DNA of 64,000 nt from DASSTY01 sp035760645. GTDB lineage: Bacteria; Gemmatimonadota; Gemmatimonadetes; Gemmatimonadales; GWC2-71-9. The stretch is taken from the NCBI GenBank assembly GCA_035760645.1, contig DASTSO010000023.1:62001-126000 (forward strand). Direction: 5' to 3'. The notes beneath the pieces are model-generated. The model did no database searches. It saw nothing but the letters and a program-made list of their open reading frames with translations, and was not told the DNA's origin. Shown here piece by piece: positions 9,932-18,546 of this stretch (the first letter of the stretch is position 1; every line of letters starts with the position of its first letter). Both the position numbers and the translations under genes were made by a program.

Positions 9932-9938
9932 GGGGCGG

Positions 9939-10532
9939 CTAGCTCTCGGCCGGCACCGAGGCCGCCGCTTCCTCGGGGTGGTCCCCCTCGGCGGCGTGCG
10001 GCTTGGGCGGCTGCAGGGCGATCGTGAGCTCGTCGGCGCGCGGCAGATCGGCGAGATCGTGGAGGCCGAGGAGCTCGAGGAAGTGCGGCGTCGTGCCGTA
10101 GAGGAGCGGCCGGCCGAGCGCCTCGCTGCGGCCGACGACCTCGATGAGGTTCCGCTCCTGGAGCGTGCGCAGCACGCCGCCGGCGGAGACGCCGCGGATC
10201 TCCTCGATCTCGGCGCGGCCCACCGGCTGCTTGTAGGCGATGATCGCGAGCGTCTCGAGCGTCGCGGCGCTCAGCTTCGGGGCGCGCACGGCGAACTGCG
10301 CGCGCTCGATCACCGCGGCGAACGCCGGGCGGGTGAGGATCTGGAAGCCGCCCGCCATCTCGACGAGCTCGACGCCGTGCTGGTCGAAGTCGTAGTGCTC
10401 GCGCAGCTGCTCGAGCGCGGTGCGGACGTCGGCCGCGGCCGCCTCGGGCTCGAGGGCCTGCAGGTCCTCGATCGTCAGCGGGCGGGCGGCGGAGAAGAGC
10501 GCGGCTTCAATCAGCTGGGCGAGCGGCGTCAC
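9939..10532 (-). CDS. scpB: Segregation and condensation protein B
   Basis: 197 residues with the double winged-helix pattern of ScpB (LIEAALFSAARPLTIEDLQAL; LSAATLETLAIIAYKQPVGRAEIEEIRGVSAGGVLRTL). ScpB dimers bind the ScpA kleisin and the SMC heads to form the chromosome-organising condensin. The start lies inside the end of scpA (26-nt overlap), which suggests translational coupling. The acidic tail (EGDHPEEAAASVPAES) is not conserved in the family. Confidence 0.95.
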   Translation of the reverse strand: MTPLAQLIEAALFSAARPLTIEDLQALEPEAAAADVRTALEQLREHYDFDQHGVELVEMAGGFQILTRPAFAAVIERAQFAVRAPKLSAATLETLAIIAYKQPVGRAEIEEIRGVSAGGVLRTLQERNLIEVVGRSEALGRPLLYGTTPHFLELLGLHDLADLPRADELTIALQPPKPHAAEGDHPEEAAASVPAES

Positions 10533-11412
10533 GGGCGATCACCATCGGCGCGAACGGCGCCGTCTGTTGGATGCGGATGTTGCCCCGCTTGGCCATCTCG
10601 AGGATGGCGAGCAGGGTCGAGAGCACGTCGACGATCGTCGGCCGCGGGCCCAGGGCCTCGCGCCAGTCGAACTCGGAGCGGTCCGGGTCGGCGAGCAGCG
10701 CCTCGATGCGCCGGTTGGCGCTCTCGACGTCGAGCGGGCGGGCGACGACCCGGTGCAGCACCGGCTGCGGAATGGCCGCGATGACGCGCTCCACGGCCGA
10801 CAGCAACTCGACGAGATCGAGCGTGAGCGGAAGCGGCGGCAGCTCGGGCGGCGGCGGCAGATAGCCGCGCGCGAACTGCTCGGCGCGCCGGTCCGCCGCC
10901 CGCGCGATCCAGAGCGCGATCTCCTTGGTCTGCTGGTACTCGAGGAGCCGCCGCACCAGTTCGGCGCGCGGGTCCTCCCAGCCTTCCTCCTCGCTGCGGC
11001 GCGGCAGGAGCATCTGCGCCTTGAGGCGCACGAGCCGGCTCGCCATGTCGAGGTAGTCGGCCGCCTGGTTCAGGCCGAGCTGGTGGATGGCCTTGAGGAA
11101 CTGGTCGGCGATCCGCGCGATCGGGATGTCGCCGATCTCGATCTGCTCCTCCCGCAGGAGGTGCAGCAGGAGATCGAGCGGCCCCGAGAACTGGTCGAGC
11201 TCGACGACGAATCCGCCCTCGCCGCCGAGCGCGGTGGTCGCCGGCCCGGCGGCGGGGCCCGCAGGGGCGGCAGCGGGCGCCTCGGGCGCCTCGGGCGCCT
11301 CGGGCGCCTCGGCGGCTGCCGGCGCGGTGTCGCTCTCCCCGTCGGGCGGGCTCACGGTGAGGTCGGACGGGCTCGTCGGAAACGGCGTATGCATGGCGGG
11401 ATGTTCGCTCAC
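10507..11412 (-). CDS. scpA: Segregation and condensation protein A (kleisin)
   Basis: 301 residues. The kleisin core starts near residue 70 (FVVELDQFSGPLDLLLHLLREEQIEI) and continues with DIPIARIADQFL, YLDMASRLVRLKAQMLLP and a C-terminal winged helix. The first ~65 residues are an Ala/Pro/Glu-rich extension carrying an E-A-P repeat, absent from classical ScpA. It overlaps scpB by 26 nt and the upstream M50 protease gene by 4 nt. Confidence 0.95.
   Translation of the reverse strand: MSEHPAMHTPFPTSPSDLTVSPPDGESDTAPAAAEAPEAPEAPEAPAAAPAGPAAGPATTALGGEGGFVVELDQFSGPLDLLLHLLREEQIEIGDIPIARIADQFLKAIHQLGLNQAADYLDMASRLVRLKAQMLLPRRSEEEGWEDPRAELVRRLLEYQQTKEIALWIARAADRRAEQFARGYLPPPPELPPLPLTLDLVELLSAVERVIAAIPQPVLHRVVARPLDVESANRRIEALLADPDRSEFDWREALGPRPTIVDVLSTLLAILEMAKRGNIRIQQTAPFAPMVIARDAARPAD
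11275..11310. repeat. 9-bp tandem repeat (four copies) in the scpA N-terminal extension
   Basis: Four exact copies of GGGCGCCTC encode an E-A-P repeat in the disordered N-terminal tail of ScpA. The unit keeps the frame, so copy-number change would lengthen or shorten the linker without breaking the gene. Confidence 0.9.
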
Positions 11413-12053
11413 CCGAGGGCCACCGTGAACGGCCGGACCCAGCTGGTCAGCAGCGCGAGGAGCGAGGTCGCCGGCGTCAGCAGCAGCGCGGTGACGCGCG
11501 GAAAGAAGAACAGGAGCGCCAGCAGCGGCAGATAGCCCACCCGCGCGATGCGCCGGTAGGCGAGCCCCAGTCGCGGCGGCAGCGCGTGATAGAGCAGATG
11601 CGAGCCGTCGAGCGGCGGGATGGGAATCAGGTTGAAGAAGCAGAGGAGCAGGTTGATCCAGATCCCGTAGAACACCATCTGCTGCGCGTCGGCCAGGACC
11701 TCGGCCCCGCCCGGAACCGCGCGCGCGGCGAGCCCGAGCAGGGTGTAGACCAGCGCCCAGACGAAGGCGAGGACGAAGTTGGTCGCCACCCCGGCGGCGG
11801 AGACGAGGATGTCGCCCCGGCGGAAATTGCGGAACTTGCGCGGATTGACCGGCACCGGCCGCGCGCCGCCGAAGGTGAACGCGCCGTGGCTCCCGATGAA
11901 CAGCAGCAGCGGGAGGAAGATGCTCATCCAGGGGTCGATGTGCGGCAGCGGGTTGAGCGTCACCCGGCCCAGCATGTAGGCCGTGTCATCCCCCTCCCGG
12001 TGCGCCACGACCGCGTGCGCGAACTCGTGGGCCACCATGGCGAAGACGAGCAT
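11409..12053 (-). CDS. Site-2 protease family (M50) membrane metalloprotease
   Basis: 214 residues from the first ATG. The zinc motif HEFAH sits in an N-terminal helix (FAMVAHEFAHAVVAHREGDDTA). A second metal-binding segment near the C-terminus is FFNLIPIPPLDGSHLL, the NPDG-like motif of S2P proteases. Four or more membrane helices are visible. Residues LNLDSNVLGQFVLALP precede the ATG in frame and complete the first helix. They would start at a CTG at 12101 with an AGGA 8 nt upstream, so the true start is probably that CTG. Substrate unknown. Confidence 0.88.
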   Translation of the reverse strand: MLVFAMVAHEFAHAVVAHREGDDTAYMLGRVTLNPLPHIDPWMSIFLPLLLFIGSHGAFTFGGARPVPVNPRKFRNFRRGDILVSAAGVATNFVLAFVWALVYTLLGLAARAVPGGAEVLADAQQMVFYGIWINLLLCFFNLIPIPPLDGSHLLYHALPPRLGLAYRRIARVGYLPLLALLFFFPRVTALLLTPATSLLALLTSWVRPFTVALG

Positions 12054-12193
12054 CGGGAGCGCCAGGACGAACTGGCCGAGAACGTTCGAGTCGAGGTTCA
12101 GGGGAGGTGTCCTGAGGTATCCGGAGAGGTCCTGTGGAACGGCCGCGGCGGAACCTAACCGGGGCTCCCGGTCAAGTCAAAGCGGGCCCCCGC

Positions 12194-12222
12194 TTGACGT
12201 TGAGGGGTCGCGCCGGTAGTTT
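12194..12222 (+). promoter_or_regulatory. Sigma-70-type promoter of rpsT
   Basis: TTGACG (12194-12199), 17 bp spacer, TAGTTT (12217-12222). A start near 12229 would give a leader of about 46 nt with a GAGG ribosome site at 12265-12268. The -35 box is part of an imperfect inverted repeat, GTCAAAGCGGG / CCCGCTTGAC (about 12175-12198), which could be an operator. Confidence 0.65.
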
Positions 12223-12274
12223 ACCGGGCTCAGGATCGCCGGGAGTCCGGCAGCCCCTTTCACCCGAGGTCGTT

Positions 12275-12538
12275 GTGCCGCGAATCAAGTCCGCCAAGAA
12301 GCGCATGCGTCAGGCCGAGCAGGCCAATCTCCAGAACCGCGCCCAGCGGAGCCAGCTGCGGTCGGCGCTCAAGAAGGTCCGCGCGGCCCAGACGCCCGAA
12401 GAGGCGACGACGGCCTACGCGGCGGCTTCGAAGCTGCTCGCGCGCGCCGGCCGGAAGAACCTGATTCACCGCAACGCCGCGGCCCGCCAGCAGAGCCGGC
12501 TCGCCAAGGCCGTCGCGGCCCGGGGCGCCGCGAAGTAA
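12275..12538 (+). CDS. rpsT: 30S ribosomal protein S20
   Basis: 87 residues, normal length for S20, a helical 16S-rRNA-binding protein of the small subunit body. The start is the GTG of VPRIKSAKKRMRQ, chosen because that N-terminus matches the family and GAGG lies 6 nt upstream. KNLIHRNAAARQQSRLAK is the conserved C-terminal region. It is transcribed alone, against its neighbours on both sides, with its own promoter and terminator. Confidence 0.96.
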   Translation: MPRIKSAKKRMRQAEQANLQNRAQRSQLRSALKKVRAAQTPEEATTAYAAASKLLARAGRKNLIHRNAAARQQSRLAKAVAARGAAK

Positions 12539-12566
12539 GCGCGCTGGACCAGTCCGGGAATGTCGA

Positions 12567-12592
12567 AAGGGGCGACCGATCGGTCGCCCCTT
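12567..12592. terminator. Bidirectional terminator between rpsT and the zinc-ribbon gene
   Basis: Perfect 26-bp palindrome, AAGGGGCGACCGA and its complement. It lies 29 bp after the rpsT stop and 69 bp after the stop of the convergent minus-strand gene. The A-rich and T-rich edges give a short U tract in both directions. Confidence 0.85.
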
Positions 12593-12660
12593 CGTCGTTG
12601 CCGGGTCTCGCCGGCGCGGTGCGGCCCCGCCGGGGCTGAGCCCGGGCCCAGCCCCCGGGC

Positions 12661-13575
12661 TCAGAGCGTGGAGAGCTCCGCGCCGCAGCGCTCGCAGTAC
12701 CACTCGGTGGGACGATTGAGCGTCCCGCATTCGCCGCACTTGAGGGTCTTGGCCGAGGCCGCGGTCGCCGCCGGAGCCGGAGCCGTCGCCGGAGCCGCCG
12801 CCGGGGCGGGTGCCGCCGCGACCGGCGCCGCGGCGGGCGCCGGCGTCCCCTGCCCCGTGCTCCCGGCCAGCGACTGCAGGAAGGCGAGCTCGTCCTCCCG
12901 GGGCGCGGCCAGCGATGGCCCGCCCGGCGCGCCGTCGTTCGCCACCGAATCGCTCATCGGGCCGGGCTCGTCCGTGGCGGGCTCGTCGGCCGGCGGCGCC
13001 GGCGTCCCGGCCACCGTCGGCTCCGCCGCGGGCTCCGCCGCGACGGTCCCGTCGCCGACGTCCTCCGCCGGCGGCTCCGCGCCCGGCGTGGCGGCGGCCT
13101 CGACCGGCTGCGACGCTGCGGCCGGCGCCGCCGGCGCGGGCGCGCCCGCGATGAGCCGGTCCACCTCGGCGAGCCGGGCGATCTCGGCGGTCACCCGCTC
13201 GAGCGCTTCGTTCGCCTCGGCGAGCTCCCGGCCGGTCTCGGCGCTCACGCGCTCCCACTCCGCCGCGGAGTATTCCCCCACGGCGTGCCGGATCTCGGCC
13301 TCGGCGATCCGCTCCTGCACCGCGTCGCGCCGGGCGGCGAGCTCCCCCTGGCGCCGCCGCTGGCTCTCGAGCTCGCCGCTGATCGTGGCCGCGTGGCCCC
13401 GGAGCTGCTCGAGGACCTCGGCCAGGCGCTGCCGGTAGTCGGCCCGCACGCGCTCGCGCACCGCGTCGGGGGCGCGGCCGCCGGCCTCGTCCAGGCGGGT
13501 GAGCCAGGCCTCGAAACGGGCACGCTGCTCGAGCAGGGCGTCGATGCCGGACGGGGACGGGGCGGTGTCAGCCAT
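12661..13575 (-). CDS. Coiled-coil protein with C-terminal zinc ribbon, function unknown
   Basis: 304 residues in three parts. Residues ~10-150 form a long charged coiled coil (LEQLRGHAATISGELESQRRR; ELAEANEALERVTAEIARL). Residues ~155-265 are an Ala/Pro/Glu-rich disordered linker. The last ~30 residues form a zinc ribbon with two pairs of cysteines (CGECGTLNRPTEWYCERCG). There is no signal peptide or membrane helix. Zinc-ribbon proteins of this layout exist in many genomes without a known role. It is not clearly linked to a neighbour. Confidence 0.75.
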   Translation of the reverse strand: MADTAPSPSGIDALLEQRARFEAWLTRLDEAGGRAPDAVRERVRADYRQRLAEVLEQLRGHAATISGELESQRRRQGELAARRDAVQERIAEAEIRHAVGEYSAAEWERVSAETGRELAEANEALERVTAEIARLAEVDRLIAGAPAPAAPAAASQPVEAAATPGAEPPAEDVGDGTVAAEPAAEPTVAGTPAPPADEPATDEPGPMSDSVANDGAPGGPSLAAPREDELAFLQSLAGSTGQGTPAPAAAPVAAAPAPAAAPATAPAPAATAASAKTLKCGECGTLNRPTEWYCERCGAELSTL

Positions 13576-13635
13576 CGGGGGGCACTCCTCTTCTTCGGAC
13601 GGTCACGAACGGTCGGACGGCGGGGCGAGCGGAGG

Positions 13636-13664
13636 AATCTAACGCGCGGTCCGCGGGCCGACAC
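13636..13664 (-). promoter_or_regulatory. Candidate promoter of the coiled-coil zinc-ribbon gene
   Basis: On the minus strand a TAGATT box (13636-13641) lies 17 bp after GTGTCG (13659-13664). The -10 box matches other promoters in this window; the -35 box is weak. A start near 13629 would leave a leader of about 54 nt, and AGAGGAG lies about 10 nt before the ATG. Confidence 0.4.
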
Positions 13665-13699
13665 CCCGCGGCGCCGGCCCGCGGCATCGGCCCGCGGGG

Positions 13700-14985
13700 T
13701 CAGCCGGCGCGCCGGTACACCACCTCGCCGCCCACGATCGTCACCTCCGCCCGGCCGCGCACCCGCCGGCCGCCGAACGGCGTGTTGCGGCTCTTCGAGA
13801 AGAACACCTCGGGGCGCACCTCCCACTCGACCGCCGGGTCGAACACGACGACGTCGGCCGGGGCCCCGCTGAGGAGCGTGCCGCCCGGGAGGTTGAAGAT
13901 CCGAGCCGGCATCGTGCTCATCCGCAGCACCAGCTCGGGCAGCGTGAGAAGCCCCGGCTCCACCAGCTCGCTGACCGCGAGCGGGAGCGCCGTCTCGAGC
14001 CCGATGATGCCGTTCGGCGCGTCGTCGAACTCGCGCTCCTTCGCATCGTAGTGGTGCGGCGCGTGGTCGGTCGCGATGCAGTCGATCGTGCCGTCCTTGA
14101 GCGCCTGCCGCAGCGCCTCGCGGTCCTCCGCTTCGCGGAGCGGCGGGCTCATCTTGGCGTTCGTGTCGTAGCCCTCGACCGCCTCGTGGGTGAGCGTGAA
14201 GTGGTGCGGGCAGACCTCGGCCGTCACCCGCAGCCCCTTCTCCTTCGCGCGCCGCACCAGCTCGACCGACTCCCGGCACGAGAGGTGACAGAGGTGCACG
14301 TGCCCGCCGGTGAGCTCGGCCAGGAGAATGTCGCGCGCCACCATGATCGCCTCGCCGGCCGACGGGTAGCCCTTGAGGCCCAGCCGGGTGGAGACGATCC
14401 CCTCGTGCATCGCCGCGCCGGCGGTGAGGGACGGATCCTCGCAGTGGTCGGCCACGGGGATCCCGAAGGTGCGCGCGTACTCGAGCGCGGTGCGCATCAG
14501 GTGGCTCGAGACGACCGGCTTGCCGTCGTCGCTCACGGCGACGGCGCCGGCGGCCACCATCTCGCCGAACTCGGCGAGCTGCTGGCCCTTCTCGCCGATC
14601 GAGATGGCGCCGATCGGGTAGACGCGCGCCTTGCGCGCGCGCTCGCCCTGCGCCTTCACGAAGCCGACCGCCGCCTGGTTGTCGGTGACGGGGTCGGTGT
14701 TCGGCATCGCGCAGACGGCGGTGTAGCCGCCGGCGGCCGCCGCCATCGCGCCGCTCGCGATCGTCTCGACGTCCTCGTTGCCCGGCTCGCGCAGGTGCGT
14801 GTGCAGGTCGATGAATCCCGGCGCCACGACGAGCCCGGTGGCGTCGATCGTCTCGACGTCGCTCGCCTCGGGGCGGATGTTCGTGCCGACGGCCTCCACG
14901 CGGCCGTCCACCAGGAAGACGTCGGCGACGGCGTCGGCCCCGCGCGCGGGGTCGATCACGCGGCCGCCCCGGATCAGGATCGGCT

Positions 14986-14989
<4 letters not shown>
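13700..14989 (-). CDS. pyrC: Dihydroorotase
   Basis: 429 residues, the size of class I (multi-zinc) dihydroorotases. It closes carbamoyl aspartate to dihydroorotate, step 3 of pyrimidine synthesis. Zinc ligands are visible in FIDLHTHLREPG, CHLSCRESVELV and IATDHAPHH. MPNTDPVTDN and the C-terminal strand LSGAPADVVVFDP also match. The GTG start overlaps the pyrB stop by 4 nt. The encoded enzyme is the type that pairs with PyrB in one operon. Confidence 0.96.
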
Positions 14990-15953
<964 letters not shown>

Positions 15954-15957
<4 letters not shown>

Positions 15958-16496
15958 GCGGGCTCCCGGCGGGCGAGCTCGACGGCGTCGCGGCCGTCGA
16001 GCTCGGTGACGAGCACGTCGACGCGGTCCCCCGTCTCGGTGGCCACCGTCGTGCCGACGATGTCGGCCTGGATCGGCAGCTCGCGGCCGCCGCGGTCCAC
16101 CAGCACGCAGAGCAGTACCCGACGCGGACGGCCGAAGTCGGCCACCTCGTCGAGCGCGGCGCGCACGGTGCGGCCGGTGTAGAGGACGTCGTCCACGATC
16201 ACCACCACCCGGTCGTCGATGTCCGGCAGCTCGGTCACGCCCACGACGGGACGCGGGCCGACCGTCTGCAGGTCGTCGCGATAGAGGGTGATGTCGAGCT
16301 TGCCGGTGGGGACGTCGGCCGATTCGGCCTGGTCGATGAGGGCCTTGAGGCGGCGGGCGAGCGGGACGCCGCGGCGCTGGATCCCGACGAGCACCAGGCC
16401 TTCGGTGCCGCGGCAGCGCTCCACGATCTCCGAGGCCATGCGCGCGAGGGCGCGCCCGATCGCCTTGTCGTCGAGGAGTTGAGTGCGAGTCGGCAT
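15954..16496 (-). CDS. pyrR: PyrR regulator / uracil phosphoribosyltransferase
   Basis: 180 residues with the type I PRTase fold. The PRPP-binding motif is VVIVDDVLYTGRT near residue 98; VLVGIQRRGVPLARRL near 35 is the conserved RNA-binding/loop region. In Bacillus PyrR senses UMP and binds pyr mRNA leaders to cause attenuation. Here it is first in pyrR-pyrB-pyrC, but almost no leader is possible upstream, so regulation must differ or act elsewhere. Confidence 0.95.
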
Positions 16497-16507
16497 ATCG
16501 GGCCGGG

Positions 16508-16536
16508 AAGCTACCGCGGTCCGGGCGCGGGGGCAA
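16508..16536 (-). promoter_or_regulatory. Promoter of pyrRBC, nearly leaderless
   Basis: TTGCCC (16531-16536), 17 bp spacer, TAGCTT (16508-16513) on the minus strand. The -10 box ends 11 bp before the pyrR ATG, so the mRNA leader would be about 5 nt. No Shine-Dalgarno sequence is seen, which agrees. Confidence 0.6.
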
Positions 16537-16582
16537 CTCGGGCCACGGCCGGGGAGCCCTGACGGGCGCTAGTTCCGACGGA

Positions 16583-17296
16583 TCACGGGACCGAGGTGCC
16601 CGTGTCCTCGGGCGCCAGGACGCCGGGGCGCCCCGTCCGCCCCGACGCAGGGCCCTTCAGGGCCCGACCGGGCAGGGGCCGGCCCCCGGCAGGACGCCGC
16701 GAGGCGCGCATCCGCGACACCGCGACGCGCACGACGAACAGCGCGACCAGGACCGCCCCGTAGGCCAGCGGCTCGGACTGGTCCTTCTTCACGAGCCAGA
16801 GGAAGTGGAGCACGCCGAGCGCGGCGATGGGGTAGACGAGCCGATGGAGCGTCGCCCAGCGCTTCCCCAGGCGGCGGATCCAGCCGTTGGTGCTCGTGAC
16901 GGCGAGCGGGATGAGCAGCAGCCACGCGGTGAAGCCGACCAGCACCCAGGGGTGCTTCGCCACGTCGGCCGCGATGTCGGGAGGCGAGAGCTCCTGGTCG
17001 AAGACGAAGTAGCTCGTCGCGTGGAGCATCGCGTAGAAGAAGGCGAAGAGCCCCACGAGCCGCCGCACCCGCACCAGCTCGTTGAGGCGCGTGAGCCGCC
17101 GGAGCGGGGTCACGGCGAGGGTGCAGAAGAGGAGAATCAGCGTCGTGAGCCCGGTGGTGTCCTGGATGGTGCGCACCGGGTCGGCGCCGAGATCGCCGGT
17201 GACGAACGCGCCCCAGGCGAGGCGCGCGGCGGGCACGAGCGCGGCGAGCCAGATCGCGGGCTTGAGCACCCGCGAGACGATTCGGGCACGGGTCAT
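16583..17296 (-). CDS. msrQ: MsrQ haem-binding membrane subunit of the MsrPQ system
   Basis: 237 residues with about six membrane helices and the ferric-reductase-like pattern: histidines in FFYAMLHATSYFVFD and in WATLHRLVYPIAALGVLHFLW would bind haem b. MsrQ carries electrons from the cytoplasm or quinol pool to MsrP. The last ~35 residues (RRPAGGRPLPGRALKG...) are a disordered tail. It follows msrP by 28 bp. Confidence 0.93.
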   Translation of the reverse strand: MTRARIVSRVLKPAIWLAALVPAARLAWGAFVTGDLGADPVRTIQDTTGLTTLILLFCTLAVTPLRRLTRLNELVRVRRLVGLFAFFYAMLHATSYFVFDQELSPPDIAADVAKHPWVLVGFTAWLLLIPLAVTSTNGWIRRLGKRWATLHRLVYPIAALGVLHFLWLVKKDQSEPLAYGAVLVALFVVRVAVSRMRASRRPAGGRPLPGRALKGPASGRTGRPGVLAPEDTGTSVP

Positions 17297-17324
17297 CGGC
17301 CGGGGGCGGCGCGAGGCGCGGCGG

Positions 17325-18257
17325 TCAGAAGTTCTTCCGCAGATCCATCCCCGCGTAGAGCGGGGCGACCTGGTCGGCGTAGCCGTTGAACATCAGCGTC
17401 TTGCGGCGGAAGAAGTCGCCGATGCGCCGCTCCTTCGCCTGACTCCAGCGCGGGTGATCGACGTCCGGGTTCACGTTGGCGTAGAAGCCGTACTCGTTCG
17501 GCGCGGCGAGATTCCACGTCGTCTGCGGCTGCGTCTCGGTGAAGCGGATCTTCACGATCGACTTCCCCCCCTTGAAGCCGTACTTCCACGGCACCACGAG
17601 CCGGAGCGGCGCGCCGTTCTGCGCCGGAAGGGGCTTGCCGTAGATCCCGGTCACGAGGAGCGTGAGCGGGTGCATCGCCTCGTCCAGGCGCAGCCCCTCG
17701 ACGTAGGGCCACGGCAGGATGCCGCTCTCCTGCCCCGGCATCTGCTTCGGGTCCAGCAGCGTGGTGAACTCGACGTACTTCGCGCGGCTCGTCGGCTCCA
17801 GCCGGGTGATCAGGTCGCGCAACGGGAAGCCCATCCACGGCACCACCATCGACCATGCCTCGACGCAGCGGTGCCGGTAGACGCGCTCCTGCGGCGCGAA
17901 GGGGCGCACGAGGTCGTCGAAGGCCCAGGTCGCGGGCCGCTTGATCTCGCCCTCGACGCGCACCGTCCAGGGCCGCACGCGCAGCAGCCCCGGGGCCCGC
18001 TCCGAGGGCGATTCCTTGTCGGTCCCGTACTCGTAGAAGTTGTTGTAGTGGGTGATCTTGTCGTACGGCGTGGGCGTGTCGTCGGCGGCGGCCCCCGCCC
18101 CATCCCCGAGCGTGCGGGCGAAGGCGCGTGGCACGGCGCCGAACCGGAGCCCCACGAGGCCGACTCCCGCGGCGGCGAGCCACTGGCGGCGGTTCAGGTA
18201 GTGCGCTTCGTCCGTGATCTCGGACGACGGAATGTCGGGCGGCCGGCGAATCGGCAT
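17325..18257 (-). CDS. msrP: MsrP, periplasmic molybdoenzyme repairing methionine sulfoxide
   Basis: 310 residues. A Tat-type signal contains LNRRQWLAAAGVGLVGL near residues 21-37. The Moco-binding cysteine is in YRHRCVEAWSMVVPWMGFPL. PLRLVVPWKYGFKGGKSIVK and RWSQAKERRIG also match MsrP (YedY). The ATG at 18257 is supported by a GGAGGA about 7 nt upstream. The enzyme reduces protein methionine sulfoxide formed by oxidants such as HOCl, with electrons from MsrQ. Confidence 0.95.
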   Translation of the reverse strand: MPIRRPPDIPSSEITDEAHYLNRRQWLAAAGVGLVGLRFGAVPRAFARTLGDGAGAAADDTPTPYDKITHYNNFYEYGTDKESPSERAPGLLRVRPWTVRVEGEIKRPATWAFDDLVRPFAPQERVYRHRCVEAWSMVVPWMGFPLRDLITRLEPTSRAKYVEFTTLLDPKQMPGQESGILPWPYVEGLRLDEAMHPLTLLVTGIYGKPLPAQNGAPLRLVVPWKYGFKGGKSIVKIRFTETQPQTTWNLAAPNEYGFYANVNPDVDHPRWSQAKERRIGDFFRRKTLMFNGYADQVAPLYAGMDLRKNF

Positions 18258-18346
18258 CGGGTCCTCCGGAGAGACGCGTCTCTCAAGATACGGCGGGCGC
18301 GGCGGATCGGTTCCGTGCCGAGTCCCCGAGGGCTGACGCCGGGAAC

Positions 18347-18383
18347 GACCAACGGGTGGCCGGCAGCCGGCCACCCGTTGGTC
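18347..18383 (-). terminator. Strong hairpin downstream of tRNA-Ser(GGA)
   Basis: A perfect 18-bp inverted repeat with a 1-nt centre (GACCAACGGGTGGCCGGC and its complement). It lies 28 bp beyond the 3' end of tRNA-Ser(GGA) and 89 bp before msrP. There is no long T tract, so it is called a terminator on position and stem strength. Confidence 0.6.
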
Positions 18384-18411
18384 TCGACCATCAGCTTCCA
18401 GGATCCAGCAG

Positions 18412-18498
18412 CGGACAGGGCGGGATTCGAACCCGCGATACCGTTGCCGGTATGCCACCTTTCCAGGGTGGTGCCTTCAACCACTCGGCCACCTGTCC
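18412..18498 (-). tRNA. tRNA-Ser (anticodon GGA)
   Basis: An 87-nt class II tRNA. Acceptor stem GGACAGG/CCTGTCC, D stem GCC/GGC, anticodon stem CCACC/GGTGG with loop CTGGAAA (anticodon GGA), a long variable arm (CATACCGGCAACGGTATC) and T arm GCGGG-TTCGAAT-CCCGC. Discriminator G; CCA is not encoded. It reads UCC and UCU. Confidence 0.96.
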
Positions 18499-18546
18499 GG
18501 GCTCCGACCCCGAGGTGGGGACCGGAGTGCTTTGCGGGGCCGCAAC

